Notes under the pieces: model-generated
Told to the model about the DNA's origin: nothing
The model's database searches: none
Seen by the model: only the letters and a program-made list of their open reading frames with translations
Translations under genes and position numbers: made by a program
NCBI RefSeq assembly: GCF_000236905.1
Contig: NC_016522.1
Location: 744,001 to 808,000 of the forward strand
Direction: 5' to 3'
DNA length: 64,000 nucleotides
DNA from: Tetrapisispora phaffii CBS 4417
Lineage: Eukaryota > Ascomycota > Saccharomycetes > Saccharomycetales > Saccharomycetaceae
Part shown: positions 1 to 11,076 of the stretch, piece after piece
Position numbering within the stretch: the first letter of the stretch is position 1
How the letters are laid out: the number at the start of each line of letters is the position of its first letter

Positions 1-1420
1 AGCTTAAACTAATCATACCAAAATCATCATAATAATGAGATAGTTGTGCATTTCTAATGGCATCTTGTAGTGGGAACATTTTCGGTATTTGAGATTCAAT
101 CGCATTTTCGTACTCCCCTCCAAAATTACCAAATTTGCGTCTGAAACACTTCCAGTATTTTGATTGCACCCTAATGACTTTATTTATCATTTCAAGGACT
201 CCAGGTTTAGGGTCTCTATCGGATTCAGGTATTTCGTCCGGTGGTTCACCTATAAGTATCTTTGCAACTGCTAGGGCACTATTAGAGATTGAGTCCAGAT
301 TATAACCACCCTCAAGTACAACACATAAATTACCTCTAGCTAATGATTTTAACATATGTGTCATATAACCATAACAGTTTGGTGTAACGTGACATTGTCC
401 AATAGTATCGCCGTGTGCAGCATCAAACCCTGACGATACAATAACTAAATCTGGTCTAAATTCACGTGCCATAGGTATTACGATTTGCTCAAAAGCCCAA
501 ATATATTCTACATCACCTACACCTTTTACAGGCCATGTGATGTTGCAATTGAAACCTTTACCTTTACCGTCCCCAACTTTATCGTAATTACCTTCTGGAA
601 AGCCTGGATAAAATTTTCCTAATTCAAACCTATGTAATGAAATATAAAGAACATTGTCGTCTTCATAGAATGCCTTTTGAGTACCATTACCATGGTGGAT
701 ATCCCAATCTACAATCAAAATTTTTCTTACACTTTCTGGATATGTTTTCAGAATCGATTTTGCAGCTACACTGACATTACTAAACAAACAGAAACCACCA
801 GCAGCTTGCGGTTCAGCATGATGACCAGGTGGTCTTACAATAGCAAGTGCATTTTTAACTCTACCTTCAACGACAGCTTTACAGGCTTCTATAGCACCAC
901 CACATGACAGTCTTGCACTTATATAAGAATCATTATTTAAATAAACGGAATCACCTTTTTCTGTTTTGCTCAATAATTCTTCACGAGTCATTTTTTCAGT
1001 ACTCTCTAAAAACTGCATATGTTCCTCTGTATGAACGTCAAGAATTTCTTCTTTTGTTGCTTCCCTCACTGGAATCTTTAACATTAAATCACCAATATCT
1101 GAAACACCTGTCAAAGAAGGATCATTAATTAAACCATTTTCTGCTAAAATTTTATAAATACGATATATTCTTCTTGGATCTTCTGGATGTGGGTCAATGT
1201 ACTCAAAATATGATGTGAATATTTTTGCATGGTATCTCATCCTGACATCGTAGCAAATACCGGTTTTCAATGGAGTATAGTGTAAGTTAGGTTTCTGAGT
1301 TGGAACTATCACCGGTCTCTTAGGTAAAACTTGAATGACTTTCCCTTCGTCACCAATAGAAACAGAAGGAAATTCACTCTCATCCTTCAGTTTTCGTTTA
1401 TCCCCAATCTGTTCAGACAT
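1..1420 (-). CDS. HDA1: Class II histone deacetylase Hda1 (3' end cut off)
   Basis: Catalytic subunit of the yeast HDA complex, a zinc-dependent lysine deacetylase that removes acetyl groups from histones in the nucleus to repress transcription. The 473 visible residues carry the class II signatures: RPPGHHA near residue 197, DWDIHHGNGTQ near 237, SSGFDAAHGD near 325 and LEGGYNLDSI near 365. The sequence SYFEYIDPHPEDPRRIYRIYKI is near-identical to the S. cerevisiae protein. The start is the ATG at 1420, followed by a short charged tail before the catalytic domain, as in the family. The C-terminal Arb2-like half lies beyond base 1. It diverges from RCM1, the same neighbour as in S. cerevisiae (YNL021W/YNL022C). 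A TGACTCA Gcn4-type core sits at 1617-1623, about 200 bp upstream. Confidence 0.96.
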   Translation of the reverse strand, partial: MSEQIGDKRKLKDESEFPSVSIGDEGKVIQVLPKRPVIVPTQKPNLHYTPLKTGICYDVRMRYHAKIFTSYFEYIDPHPEDPRRIYRIYKILAENGLINDPSLTGVSDIGDLMLKIPVREATKEEILDVHTEEHMQFLESTEKMTREELLSKTEKGDSVYLNNDSYISARLSCGGAIEACKAVVEGRVKNALAIVRPPGHHAEPQAAGGFCLFSNVSVAAKSILKTYPESVRKILIVDWDIHHGNGTQKAFYEDDNVLYISLHRFELGKFYPGFPEGNYDKVGDGKGKGFNCNITWPVKGVGDVEYIWAFEQIVIPMAREFRPDLVIVSSGFDAAHGDTIGQCHVTPNCYGYMTHMLKSLARGNLCVVLEGGYNLDSISNSALAVAKILIGEPPDEIPESDRDPKPGVLEMINKVIRVQSKYWKCFRRKFGNFGGEYENAIESQIPKMFPLQDAIRNAQLSHYYDDFGMISLS

Positions 1421-3015
1421 GGTTTATTTATTTATCAGACAACGATATTAATTTATTATCGAAATATAATAATAATTTTAATGGTTCCCTTCTTTTTAAC
1501 TAAGATATACTTTTGGAATTTACTCAACCTTTAATAATAAGAATTCAAAAAGTGAAAAGTCAAAAGAAGAAAAAAAATAAATAAATGCTAGTAATAATAA
1601 TAAAACAGCCTGAACTTGACTCAAATGCAAATATATATAAGCTTTGATGAATTTTACAATTTCAATGCAAACAAAAGGCACAATGATTTTTCAACGTCAG
1701 CGATTTTAAAATATATATAACGATTATCTATTGCAAATATATGTGTGTACTATACACCAAAATCAAGACCACTTTATTAGAAATATCTCATATACGTTAA
1801 TTGATAATATGTATTTTACAATAAAAAAAAATATAAAACGAATATGCTGTGAGTAAGGTTCAGGTAATTTCGAGCCTTCTTACCATCTCATATCTACTTG
1901 ATATTTCTTGCAGGATTGAGCGTTTCGCAAGTAACTGTCTCAATTGCGATATGCTAAACTAATTTTTTCCTTCGTCTTGGTCTTTGTTTACACAAACCTT
2001 CATTTGTAAACAGTCTCTGTCTTTCCCTGTATAATGAAACTAACGTTTCCCATTTCAGTAAAAAAGCCCAATCATACCAAGATCCCTTTGCTAGTTGTCG
2101 AAAAGTACTCCAATAAAAACAGAACACACCGACATAAAGAAGACGGAACAATCAAGATCTCGAGACCTCTTCCACCCACTCTCTCCTTTAGGAGCGCTTT
2201 CTTTCCTTTTTATTTCCAGCCTAGAGCTGGATCAATTCTCAAGCTACGAATGCACGATGATTACGGAATGCTAGCAATAACGACAACATATCTCACTAAA
2301 ATAAAGAACCGTAACAGATGTAAGCTTACTTACCAATTATTGTTACCCACAGTGGTATGCCTCTCTCTATATCACATTGTGTTATTGTAGAGCAAAACAA
2401 AAAATCACACATACAAGTCCCAAGCAATTAATTTTACGCCAAAGAGGAACAGGACATGGGCTTAACCACCGAAGCAATTGTGTTGATTGATCTGGGTGGT
2501 ACGTAAAAAGTGTCTGTCATTCAAAGTCTCTTAACCTTGAGAGCATTTCTTCATCAGAGGCAATGCTCACCTATGTGTGCTTATAGTACTTTTTATATGC
2601 TAATTCTATTGCTTCTGCTGTATGTATTGTTTTTTATGGTTAACGAGTATGTTGTATTTGGTGCTTTCCTTTCCTGTCGTTTCTTTTTATTCTCTTTTTT
2701 TAGTCTCTGTGCGGATGTTTTTGTGTGTTTTTCGAATTTTTCATTTTGTGTTTTTTAACTTTTTCTTTAACGGTTCGAATTTTGAAAAACTTCAATTTCG
2801 ATTTCGAAACAGAACACTACAGTTGAGATGAGATGAGATGAGTGGAGGTAGTATTATGGCTTGAACAATGTGCATTACAATTAGTATATATATATAAATG
2901 TGTGTATGTGGGGGTGGTATATGAATTTACAAGAATAAATTCTTGTAATTCGATAACTTAAAAGACCAGATAATCAATTGGTATTCCCTGTGTGCGTGGG
3001 CTTTATTATTTGACG
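1421..3015. other. Long divergent intergenic region HDA1/RCM1
   Basis: About 1.6 kb without a supported gene, much longer than a typical yeast promoter. It holds a Gcn4-type TGACTCA (1617-1623), two forkhead-type GTAAACA cores in opposite orientation (1985-1991 and 2006-2012), and RCM1-proximal PAC, RRPE and TATA elements listed separately. The middle part (about 1860-2620) is less AT-rich than its surroundings. It contains a 118-codon ATG-initiated frame (2034-2390, +) that I do not recognise and do not call as a gene. No tRNA or snoRNA could be identified by eye. Confidence 0.6.
2734..2897 (+). promoter_or_regulatory. RCM1 ribosome-biogenesis promoter: RRPE, triple PAC, TATA
   Basis: Three overlapping GATGAG cores (PAC motif) lie at 2827-2842 and an RRPE-like TGAAAAATTC (minus strand) at 2734-2743. 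A TATATATATAAA box lies at 2885-2896, about 120 bp before the RCM1 ATG. PAC plus RRPE is the known signature of yeast ribosome-biogenesis promoters. This fits RCM1, an rRNA methyltransferase, better than HDA1. Confidence 0.65.
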
Positions 3016-4500
3016 ATGAACTTTTATAGAGACGCTACTTGGGTCCTGGAGTTTTTGGAGAAGGAAGATGCTAAGGGTAAGATCTCTGGATCTATGCAGA
3101 GTATTGTTCTGAAGAGTTGTAAAATTTACAAAGTTCAAAGCAACCCAAAACATATTTATGCAGTCATGGCGTCTTGCTGGAAGTACAAACCGTATTTAGA
3201 GACGATTATGAAAAAATCTGGTATTCTGAACAACATTCCAAAGAAGAATGGGAAACCTAGATTCGAGAGATTGACAATTCTATTGTTGTGCCATGATTTA
3301 CTGTTCTCCAAAAGTAAGCGAATACAAATGGGCAAACACCCTTTGAAAGAGTATGTATTGAAGTACAAGACTAGTTTGCGTAGTGAAATGGTTAAATTAC
3401 AAGTTAAAATGAAACTCAAAAGCTGGGGCGACCTTATTAGCTCCCAAGATGATGCTAATGATATCACTCCGGTGAGATGGTTTCGTATCAATCCCATTAG
3501 AACCCCACTATCAAAGGGTGTCGAAGGTATCTTAGAAGAATTGGAGAAAAAATTCCCAACCAGAGTTGACCATTGGTCAAAAATTGAACAAGGAACAATT
3601 TATCACGATGAATTTATTCCAAATTTATTTGGGGTTCACACCAAGGATAAAATCACCTCTCATGAATTATATAAACAAGGTAAAATCATCATTCAAGATA
3701 GAGCCTCTTGTTTCCCAGCTCATGTATTAAATCCTGGAAAAGATGATATTGTTATCGATTCATGTGCTGCTCCCGGTAATAAAACTACTCATACCGCTGC
3801 GTATATATTAGGTGGACCTTCAAAGGACCAAAAAATACAAATACATGCTTTCGAGAAAGATCCAGAGAGAGCAAAAGTTTTACAAAAAATGGTAAGAACT
3901 GCAGGCTGTGCACGTACAATTGAAGTTAATGTAGGTGATTTTACTAAGATCGCTACTCCAGAAAAATTCAAGAACGTCACCGGCTTCATTGTCGATCCAA
4001 GTTGTTCTGGTAGTGGTATATTTGGTAGAAAGTTCATCGATACTCTAAACAAGAAAAAAGAAGGTGAAGATGTTGATGAAGATGACGAATCTGAGAGTAT
4101 ACCAGTCGAACAAGATGAAGAGTTTTCTAAGAAAGATGATTTAAAGACACGTCTATCGAAGTTAGCCTCGTTTCAATTTCAGGTTGTGAAACATGCCATG
4201 ACCTTCCCTAAGGCAAGAAAACTAGTCTATAGTACTTGTTCGATTCACGCCGAAGAGAATGAAAGAGTTGTAATCGACTTGCTATTAGACGAAACTATTA
4301 AAAAAGCAGGATGGAGAGTTGCAAATAGAGAAAAGGTGATCCCTACTTGGCCAAGAAGAGGATGGGTTGATGAATTCAAAGAAGTTTTCAGAGATGACGA
4401 AGAAAAATGTAAAGAGATTGCAGGAGGTTGCATTAGAGCATTACCAAAAGAAGATGGTGGTATCGGTTTTTTCGCTGTATGTTTCGAACGTGATATTTGA
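3016..4500 (+). CDS. RCM1: 25S rRNA cytosine-C5 methyltransferase Rcm1 (NSUN5 family)
   Basis: A SAM-dependent RNA m5C methyltransferase that modifies 25S rRNA during nucleolar large-subunit assembly. The 494-residue protein starts [17 protein letters not shown], matching the S. cerevisiae N-terminus. The ATG at 3016 was therefore chosen over an upstream in-frame GTG at 2992. Motif [11 protein letters not shown] begins at residue 248. Motif [10 protein letters not shown] begins at 327, with the Cys330 expected to release product. Motif [12 protein letters not shown] carries Cys408, the expected nucleophile. An acidic insert of about 25 residues lies between motifs IV and VI, near residues 349-375. 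Length is close to S. cerevisiae Rcm1. It is convergent with LYS12 across 138 bp. Confidence 0.96.
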   Translation: MNFYRDATWVLEFLEKEDAKGKISGSMQSIVLKSCKIYKVQSNPKHIYAVMASCWKYKPYLETIMKKSGILNNIPKKNGKPRFERLTILLLCHDLLFSKSKRIQMGKHPLKEYVLKYKTSLRSEMVKLQVKMKLKSWGDLISSQDDANDITPVRWFRINPIRTPLSKGVEGILEELEKKFPTRVDHWSKIEQGTIYHDEFIPNLFGVHTKDKITSHELYKQGKIIIQDRASCFPAHVLNPGKDDIVIDSCAAPGNKTTHTAAYILGGPSKDQKIQIHAFEKDPERAKVLQKMVRTAGCARTIEVNVGDFTKIATPEKFKNVTGFIVDPSCSGSGIFGRKFIDTLNKKKEGEDVDEDDESESIPVEQDEEFSKKDDLKTRLSKLASFQFQVVKHAMTFPKARKLVYSTCSIHAEENERVVIDLLLDETIKKAGWRVANREKVIPTWPRRGWVDEFKEVFRDDEEKCKEIAGGCIRALPKEDGGIGFFAVCFERDI

Positions 4501-4638
4501 GGAGCATAATATATAATATCTATGTACCATATTCAATTTGCATATTGTTATTTAATATTCCTTTTAATATTATATGAATGACTCTTACTGAATACACTTA
4601 ATTTTATCTAAATATTACTTTAAATTATGTGAGGCTAT

Positions 4639-5769
<1,131 letters not shown>

Positions 5770-6107
5770 CTACCAGATAGGTATTTATTATAAAGTATAG
5801 CGGCCTATTATAAATGTAATTGTTCTTTTGTATTAAAGTTAATAAATTAGAAGCATTTAATAGTTCACTTGAGAAGATAAAAGTTTCAAGAATATGTAAA
5901 ACTAGATATAGTTAAGAGTTTATATACGTTTAAATATTTCGCAAAAAGATGAAGACCTGACAGCATTTAAAATCATTGCAATTGTAATTGCAATGTTCAC
6001 CATGATCAGTGTATTGTATATATTAGTCATAGTTATTGAATTCAATATATTCAATTGTAACCTTTAAATCAGTATTCTTCGATTTTTCACTTATTAAAAT
6101 GAATTGA

Positions 6108-6150
6108 GAGTCATTACGAGTCCTCGGGAAGTTTAATAAGTTCCCGTGGA
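6108..6150. promoter_or_regulatory. Gcn4 core plus paired TCC-N3-GGA sites upstream of LYS12
   Basis: GAGTCAT at 6108-6114 is the complement of the Gcn4 core ATGACTC. Next to it, TCCTCGGGA (6121-6129) and TCCCGTGGA (6142-6150) both have the form TCC-N3-GGA. They form an inverted repeat with 10-bp arms and one mismatch. The published Lys14 site is TCCRNYGGA, and neither copy matches the central bases fully, so assignment to Lys14 is an inference. The cluster is 350-400 bp upstream of the LYS12 ATG. Confidence 0.5.
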
Positions 6151-6200
6151 ATTTGATGCCAAGGGACACCTAAATGAAGAGCATACTAACTATTATCATA

Positions 6201-6240
6201 TTCAATATTTTGTTACTATATTCAATATTTTGTTACTATA
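6201..6240. repeat. 20-bp tandem repeat, two perfect copies
   Basis: The unit TTCAATATTTTGTTACTATA occurs twice head-to-tail, followed by a TTCA start of a third copy. It lies between RSM25 and LYS12. It looks like a recent slippage duplication with no evident function. Confidence 0.95.
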
Positions 6241-6352
6241 TTCACATGAATAAATATTATTTACAGAAAGTTATATATATATATAGGAATATATATGTTT
6301 TTGACTAGATGCATATGCGCTGTTTTGAAATTTTACTGAAAAGTCCATATAT

Positions 6353-7159
6353 TTAAAGAGTGATGCCAGTAGCTTCTTCGGTAATTTGTTCACCGTCAGG
6401 ATAATTCACATCTTCTTCTTTTTCTTGTGCCCATGTTTCTGATGGATTGGTACGTTTAGCTTCCATAAGTTCTGTTTCTGCAATTGCTTTTCTCTTCCAA
6501 ACATCAATAACTTTTTGTTCCTGATCCATACCAAATTCGATGGTGGATGGCCCAAAAACAGATCCAAACATTTCCGCTTCTTCTTGTGCTACTTGTTCTT
6601 CAATTTCTGATTGCATTCTGACTCTGTAAAATTCATATCTAGCTTTGATCGTATGCTTTTGAAATATCATTATGAGTTTCTTTTTCATCAAATACATTGC
6701 TCTTTGAACAACATTCTCACCATCAAGTGCCTTACCGAGCTGTTGGATATGAGACCAGTCGTACGTCTCGTCACCATTGTTTTCAACTACTATCTTTGGA
6801 CGCGATAATTCCCAAGGATGCTGAATATAAAATACTTCTCTCAATTGATCTTCGATGTATGAAAGTTTAGCCGGTTTGTATACGTTTTTCGATGAACTTT
6901 TCTTATCAAGTTTGTTATATCTTGATTTAAATAAAAAAGTTCCGTTCCTATCACTAACTAGTCTCTCATCGATGATTCTTAGTTCATTTAATTTCTTGTT
7001 ATTAGATGGGTTAGTGAATTTTGGCGTCCTTTCGAATTTCTTCGATGGAGGAATTTCAGCAACGACATTATACCAAGCCGGTTGTTTTGTCAATAGACCC
7101 GACCTCAAATAAGAAGAGGTTCTTTCCAGCACATTCACTGCATTCTGTTGTATCTTCAT
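6353..7159 (-). CDS. RSM25: Mitochondrial small ribosomal subunit protein Rsm25 (mS23)
   Basis: Structural protein of the mitochondrial ribosome small subunit. The 268 residues compare with about 264 in S. cerevisiae. The N-terminus MKIQQNAVNVLERTSSYLRSG and the segment QHPWELSRPKI, followed by YDWSHIQQLG, are diagnostic. The central region is basic, followed by a Glu-rich helix (EEQVAQEEAEMFGSVFG) and an acidic C-terminus. The ATG at 7159 aligns with the S. cerevisiae start. It is divergent from KSH1 and followed by LYS12, keeping the YIL094C/YIL093C pair. Confidence 0.94.
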   Translation of the reverse strand: MKIQQNAVNVLERTSSYLRSGLLTKQPAWYNVVAEIPPSKKFERTPKFTNPSNNKKLNELRIIDERLVSDRNGTFLFKSRYNKLDKKSSSKNVYKPAKLSYIEDQLREVFYIQHPWELSRPKIVVENNGDETYDWSHIQQLGKALDGENVVQRAMYLMKKKLIMIFQKHTIKARYEFYRVRMQSEIEEQVAQEEAEMFGSVFGPSTIEFGMDQEQKVIDVWKRKAIAETELMEAKRTNPSETWAQEKEEDVNYPDGEQITEEATGITL

Positions 7160-7722
7160 CTCTGATCCGAAGGGTGTTGCTGTTCTTGCTGTTGCTTTAT
7201 CGAAACCGAGTTCACTTCAATTGGGCTTAAATTACTCAATTAAAAAGGAATAATCAATGGTAAAAAATATTTCTCAAATTAGGAAAACGAAATAAAACAA
7301 TTAATAAGTTCGTGGTTCAAGCGGATTGGTAACTCACCGGATAGTACATCTACTTAATAAGTACCAATGTTTTTAAACAAAACAGTTGTACTTGTTATAT
7401 CTTTGTATGTAATGGTTCCTAGAACTGCACTTTGACAAATTATATATTTGTTTATCGTCACATGTGATTACGTTTTTTGGGAAGAAGCAGCCGTAGAACT
7501 CTTTGCTACACTCCGGGTAATCCCTAGTTTTACTTCAAATTCTCGACTTTAGAATAACCCAAACCAACCTCTGAGATAAGAAACAATAACTACTTCAACT
7601 ACTCTCAATGTTCGATTTAAAGAAGTTTATTTGAGGTTGTCTTGAGTGTTCATTACAACTTGTGTTTGTTCAATTCCAAAACAATTCACCAAACACATAC
7701 ATATTGATTAGGAGCTTCCAAG
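7160..7722. promoter_or_regulatory. Divergent promoter RSM25/KSH1 with Reb1-type and E-box sites
   Basis: 563 bp shared by two divergent genes. CGGGTAA at 7514-7520 is the reverse complement of the Reb1 core TTACCCG, about 205 bp before KSH1. GTCACATG at 7457-7464, read as CACATGTG, fits the Cbf1/CDEI form RTCACRTG. Nothing else is supported. Confidence 0.5.
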
Positions 7723-7941
7723 ATGTCTGCTCTTTTCAATTTTTCCTCATTATTGCAGGTTATATTACTATTGATTTGTTCAAGTACTTATATTCATTCA
7801 CAATGGCCTTCGCTATTTGATAGGTATAAGGATACTGGTGTGTTATCTACTTTTTGGAAACTTTCACGTATAGGTGAAAGGGCATCTCCATATGTCAGTA
7901 TTGCATGCATTATTATGGCTGTCAACCAATTCAACAGCTAA
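7723..7941 (+). CDS. KSH1: Kish-family secretory pathway membrane protein Ksh1
   Basis: A very small conserved protein needed early in the secretory pathway, probably in ER or Golgi membranes. Its 72 residues equal the length of S. cerevisiae Ksh1. The N-terminal hydrophobic stretch (residues 8-26, [17 protein letters not shown]) reads as a signal peptide or first membrane segment. It is followed by the conserved [21 protein letters not shown] and [11 protein letters not shown], and a second hydrophobic segment near residues 56-68. The sequence ends in NQFNS, as in the family. Such short genes are often missed. The position beside ICE2 with SSN8 beyond fits the YNL024C-A location in the ancestral order. 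Confidence 0.95.
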   Translation: MSALFNFSSLLQVILLLICSSTYIHSQWPSLFDRYKDTGVLSTFWKLSRIGERASPYVSIACIIMAVNQFNS

Positions 7942-8684
7942 TCATTTGATATGGTTCCCTAATACAACAACAACTAAAAAACCTTTACGATAGCCAGTAG
8001 AAGGATATCAACATCATACACAAACTTATATATATTGGCCTTTAAGTCTCGTTATTTTTTATAATATACATATATTTAAGTAGTCAATGCACATTAAATT
8101 CAATAAAGTTCTACTCTGTAGGTACTAGCAACATGTATTAATGTAACTACTAACAGTATTACATTTACTGAACTATAATTTCATTCAGTATACTCTCTTC
8201 AAAAATGATTATTCTTAGTATGTATCTATCATTCAATATGTGTCTTAAACTATGTGTCCCTCAAAGTCGCAATCATTTTTGAAAATTGAAATTGAATGTT
8301 GTTAAATTTAAAATTAACAAAACATAACAAATTGCACTGTACAAGAAGAAGAGATATTAATTAATATACTTGATAGAAGGTTATATGGTGCCTATATAAA
8401 GATCCGTTGAATAAGTGATTGTTGGCTATTAGTGTATAATTAATTATTGCAATACGTTCAAAGAAGTAATTTTCGTTCATACACTATAAACTATCTCGAT
8501 TACAGTTGTTATTCTCAACTTAGGCGATATAATCTAGCTGATATTTCCTATTGTTTTCAGAAAGAATAGGTTGATAGAATTCAAATTCTAGTTTATCATC
8601 TTTTATTATTAATAATCGCAAAATTGACTGAGAGTTTAAAATATAAGTGGGAGAATATATAGGTTTTGTTTTAGTTTTTACGTG
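7942..8684. other. Intergenic region KSH1 to ICE2
   Basis: 743 bp, AT-rich, combining the KSH1 3' flank and ICE2 promoter. A TACTAAC branch-point-like heptamer at 8148-8154 has no upstream GTATGT donor, so no intron is called. No other element was seen. Confidence 0.6.
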
Positions 8685-10424
8685 ATGACATCTGATAATA
8701 AACTGTTCAGCTTCCAAGAGGGGACGAAGAAGAAGAAAAGACAAAGACAGAAACAAAAACAGAGAGAGAAACTAATGCAAGAAACGGTTGTCGTCCGTCA
8801 ACCAAGTAGAAGAAAATATATACTTCAGAACCTCATTCCAAGAGGTGTAATTAACAGTGGTCATGCTGTATTGGTGGCATTCTATTTATTAAATATTGTC
8901 GTAACAATTCCAATTTCTTTTAAGATCGGAGGAATTTACTGTGGGTTGTCCTTTACAGGGACACTTTTTGGTTTATACTTCATTTCTACATCGGTCACTA
9001 TAATCACCAAAAGGTTGACACACAACACAACGCTGAGATTATTGGCGAGTTCTCTGTTTTATATTCAAAATTTTATAATATCTTCGTTATTACAGATATA
9101 TTTAAGAGGCTTCAATAATAAGGATCTGATAACTGCATTGACGTTTTTGGATGATTACTATTATAATGAAAAAAATGGTACAAACACCAAATACCAAATT
9201 TTATTCATTATTAAAGATTATTTCGTGAATATTATGAATTTAATTTTATTTCGTGAGGATAATGGATTGAATAAAATGTTGCAGTTAGCTTTAAAATCTG
9301 AAGGGAATAGTGTACCAGATCCACAAAAACTGAACTCATGGATTTTATTCTTCTATTACTACTATATTTTTATCAAACCATGGAAATTCCTACTGATTAA
9401 TTCCACTCCATTTTTTACACTTCTGGAAGGTTTTTTCACGATACTAGGCATTCAAACAATTGGAGAAACAAATATTTGGTTGAAACAACAAAAGCACTCA
9501 TCTTTTTGGGTAATTTTATCACTATTATCTTCCGGTGGTGTCATTACAGCAACATTATATTATTTGAACAGAATTTACGTGACTCCATTTTGGGATTTAA
9601 CCGTCAGCACTGCATCAATGTTAGGATTTACGTTATCTATAGTAGGTGGTTTAGGTGTATTTGGTATCGTAAGCAAGAATGGATCTGCTATTGAGAGTTC
9701 ATTATTCTTTGCCTATATTGTTCGTTGTATTTATGAAATGTCTCCAGAATTGGCAATTTCTGCTACAGATGAATTTTTAGAAGGGTTCAATGAAGTTTGG
9801 CAAATGAATCAAAATAGAATTACTGTCGCTGATAATGTTTTAACGTATTGTAAGAAGTATATAATGGATGCATTTTCTTCTTTCTCTTCAATTGAGCATC
9901 ATCTTTTCCCAAAGACTATTGAATTGGGTATTTCAAAAAATCTGATCGTTAAACAATTCTGGGTATTTCTAAAAAACTTCACTATCAACGTACCTTCTTC
10001 AATTAATGATTTGATACAAATTACCGCACAAATGGCAGTAGATTCTATATCCCCGGCTATTATAATTAATTTATCTTTCAGATTAATGATATTTTACTCT
10101 GCTACTAGAATCATCCCCGCGATTCAAAGAAGAACAAAACCTGATGCACATGACCTAACTGGGTTCATGAGTGCTGTTTATTGGTTCAGTCCGTGCATGC
10201 TTATTGCTATGTATACCCATCTTATTTTACAATTTTCTGGTGAATTGAAGAAAAACATATGTTTATGGAATTGTGAAAATTGGTTATCTTCCTCTTCAGA
10301 TGTTAAGTCAACTAATCTAGGAGACAATTCTATCATTGTGGATTCATGGAGTTTTTGGAATTGGTGTAATATATTTTGGACCATCATAATATATGCCAGT
10401 GAATTAATTGGAGGAAGATCCTAA
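8685..10424 (+). CDS. ICE2: ER membrane protein Ice2
   Basis: A polytopic ER protein of S. cerevisiae linked to cortical ER inheritance, ER-plasma membrane contacts and phospholipid supply. The 579 residues contain many hydrophobic spans. Family-specific stretches include PISFKIGGIYCGLSFTGTLF, STPFFTLLEGFFTILGIQ, SSGGVITATLYYLNRIYVTP and SSLFFAYIVRCIYEMSPELA, ending in YASELIGG. The protein is longer than S. cerevisiae Ice2 (491). A Lys/Arg/Gln-rich N-terminal tail of about 45 residues (KKKKRQRQKQKQREK) precedes the conserved start of the first membrane span, and a longer loop lies near residues 145-220. The start is the ATG at 8685; the GTG just before it was ignored. The next genes downstream are NME1 and SSN8. 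Confidence 0.93.
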   Translation: MTSDNKLFSFQEGTKKKKRQRQKQKQREKLMQETVVVRQPSRRKYILQNLIPRGVINSGHAVLVAFYLLNIVVTIPISFKIGGIYCGLSFTGTLFGLYFISTSVTIITKRLTHNTTLRLLASSLFYIQNFIISSLLQIYLRGFNNKDLITALTFLDDYYYNEKNGTNTKYQILFIIKDYFVNIMNLILFREDNGLNKMLQLALKSEGNSVPDPQKLNSWILFFYYYYIFIKPWKFLLINSTPFFTLLEGFFTILGIQTIGETNIWLKQQKHSSFWVILSLLSSGGVITATLYYLNRIYVTPFWDLTVSTASMLGFTLSIVGGLGVFGIVSKNGSAIESSLFFAYIVRCIYEMSPELAISATDEFLEGFNEVWQMNQNRITVADNVLTYCKKYIMDAFSSFSSIEHHLFPKTIELGISKNLIVKQFWVFLKNFTINVPSSINDLIQITAQMAVDSISPAIIINLSFRLMIFYSATRIIPAIQRRTKPDAHDLTGFMSAVYWFSPCMLIAMYTHLILQFSGELKKNICLWNCENWLSSSSDVKSTNLGDNSIIVDSWSFWNWCNIFWTIIIYASELIGGRS

Positions 10425-11076
10425 CTTTTCTGAAATACATAATATGACTATAGTTTTTATCATAAATGAGAGGTACTTTATGATAAGACAAGATTAACAA
10501 ATAATTCAATCCACCTTAATAAGTAATAATATTTTCTACTATGAAATTAGTACATATAAACGTAAGTATATACTAGTTTGTAACAATGCATACTCATCAG
10601 ACTTAAGATTTTAGAAATTCATCGAAAATTTAAAACAATATGCAACGCAAGAGAAAGAGAGAACAAGCAGAGATAAATAAAGACAAATTTACAACTACAA
10701 AAAAATAATTAAATATTGAAAATAATAATCAGCTAATAAAAGCAATTCTCTTCCATATCAAATCTTTGTTTGACTCAGAGCTTGACTCTATGTTGCATTA
10801 GTATCTCATCACATAAATTAAATTCAATAAAAATTAAAAAGTTCAATGGCAATATTTTTTTCATTGAGCTGTCAAGTATACATAATAAAGATAAAGTAGA
10901 ATAATATCTCAACTCAACTAAGATGAAATAATTATTCATCTCTAAACTCTTTATACAATAATTGACATTTTTTTGAACAACTCTAAAGAATTGCATCCAG
11001 TTTGGTATATTTGACTATACATTGGTACGTTACTATAAAGTAACAACCACAAACTGTTTAAAATAAAATAAAAAAA
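10425..11076. other. Intergenic region ICE2 to NME1 3' end
   Basis: About 650 bp of AT-rich DNA between the ICE2 stop and the 3' end of the minus-strand NME1 RNA. Two TGACTC cores (10771-10777 and 10784-10789) lie close together and have no obvious target gene. An A-rich stretch at 11065-11076 reads as a T-run terminator for NME1 on the minus strand. No coding gene is supported. Confidence 0.6.

Noticed and set aside
2034..2390. 118-codon frame between HDA1 and RCM1 as a gene
   Set aside because: No recognisable family or domains, an overlapping antisense frame of similar quality, and a location in a promoter region. Kept only as a low-interest finding.
7311..7340. GGTTCAAG sequence resembling a tRNA B box
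   Set aside because: No matching A box or cloverleaf arms around it. No other intergenic region contained a convincing A box/B box pair.
7457..7464. CDEI-like RTCACRTG elements (also 12106, 31909 and 44977) as possible point centromere
   Set aside because: No CDEIII core with the central CCG and bordering TGTTT/AAA was found at the right distance next to any of them. Single E-boxes are common in promoters.
8148..8154. TACTAAC as intron branch point
   Set aside because: No GTATGT donor upstream in a gene, and both neighbours are complete without an intron. The same applies to TACTAAC at 6184-6190.
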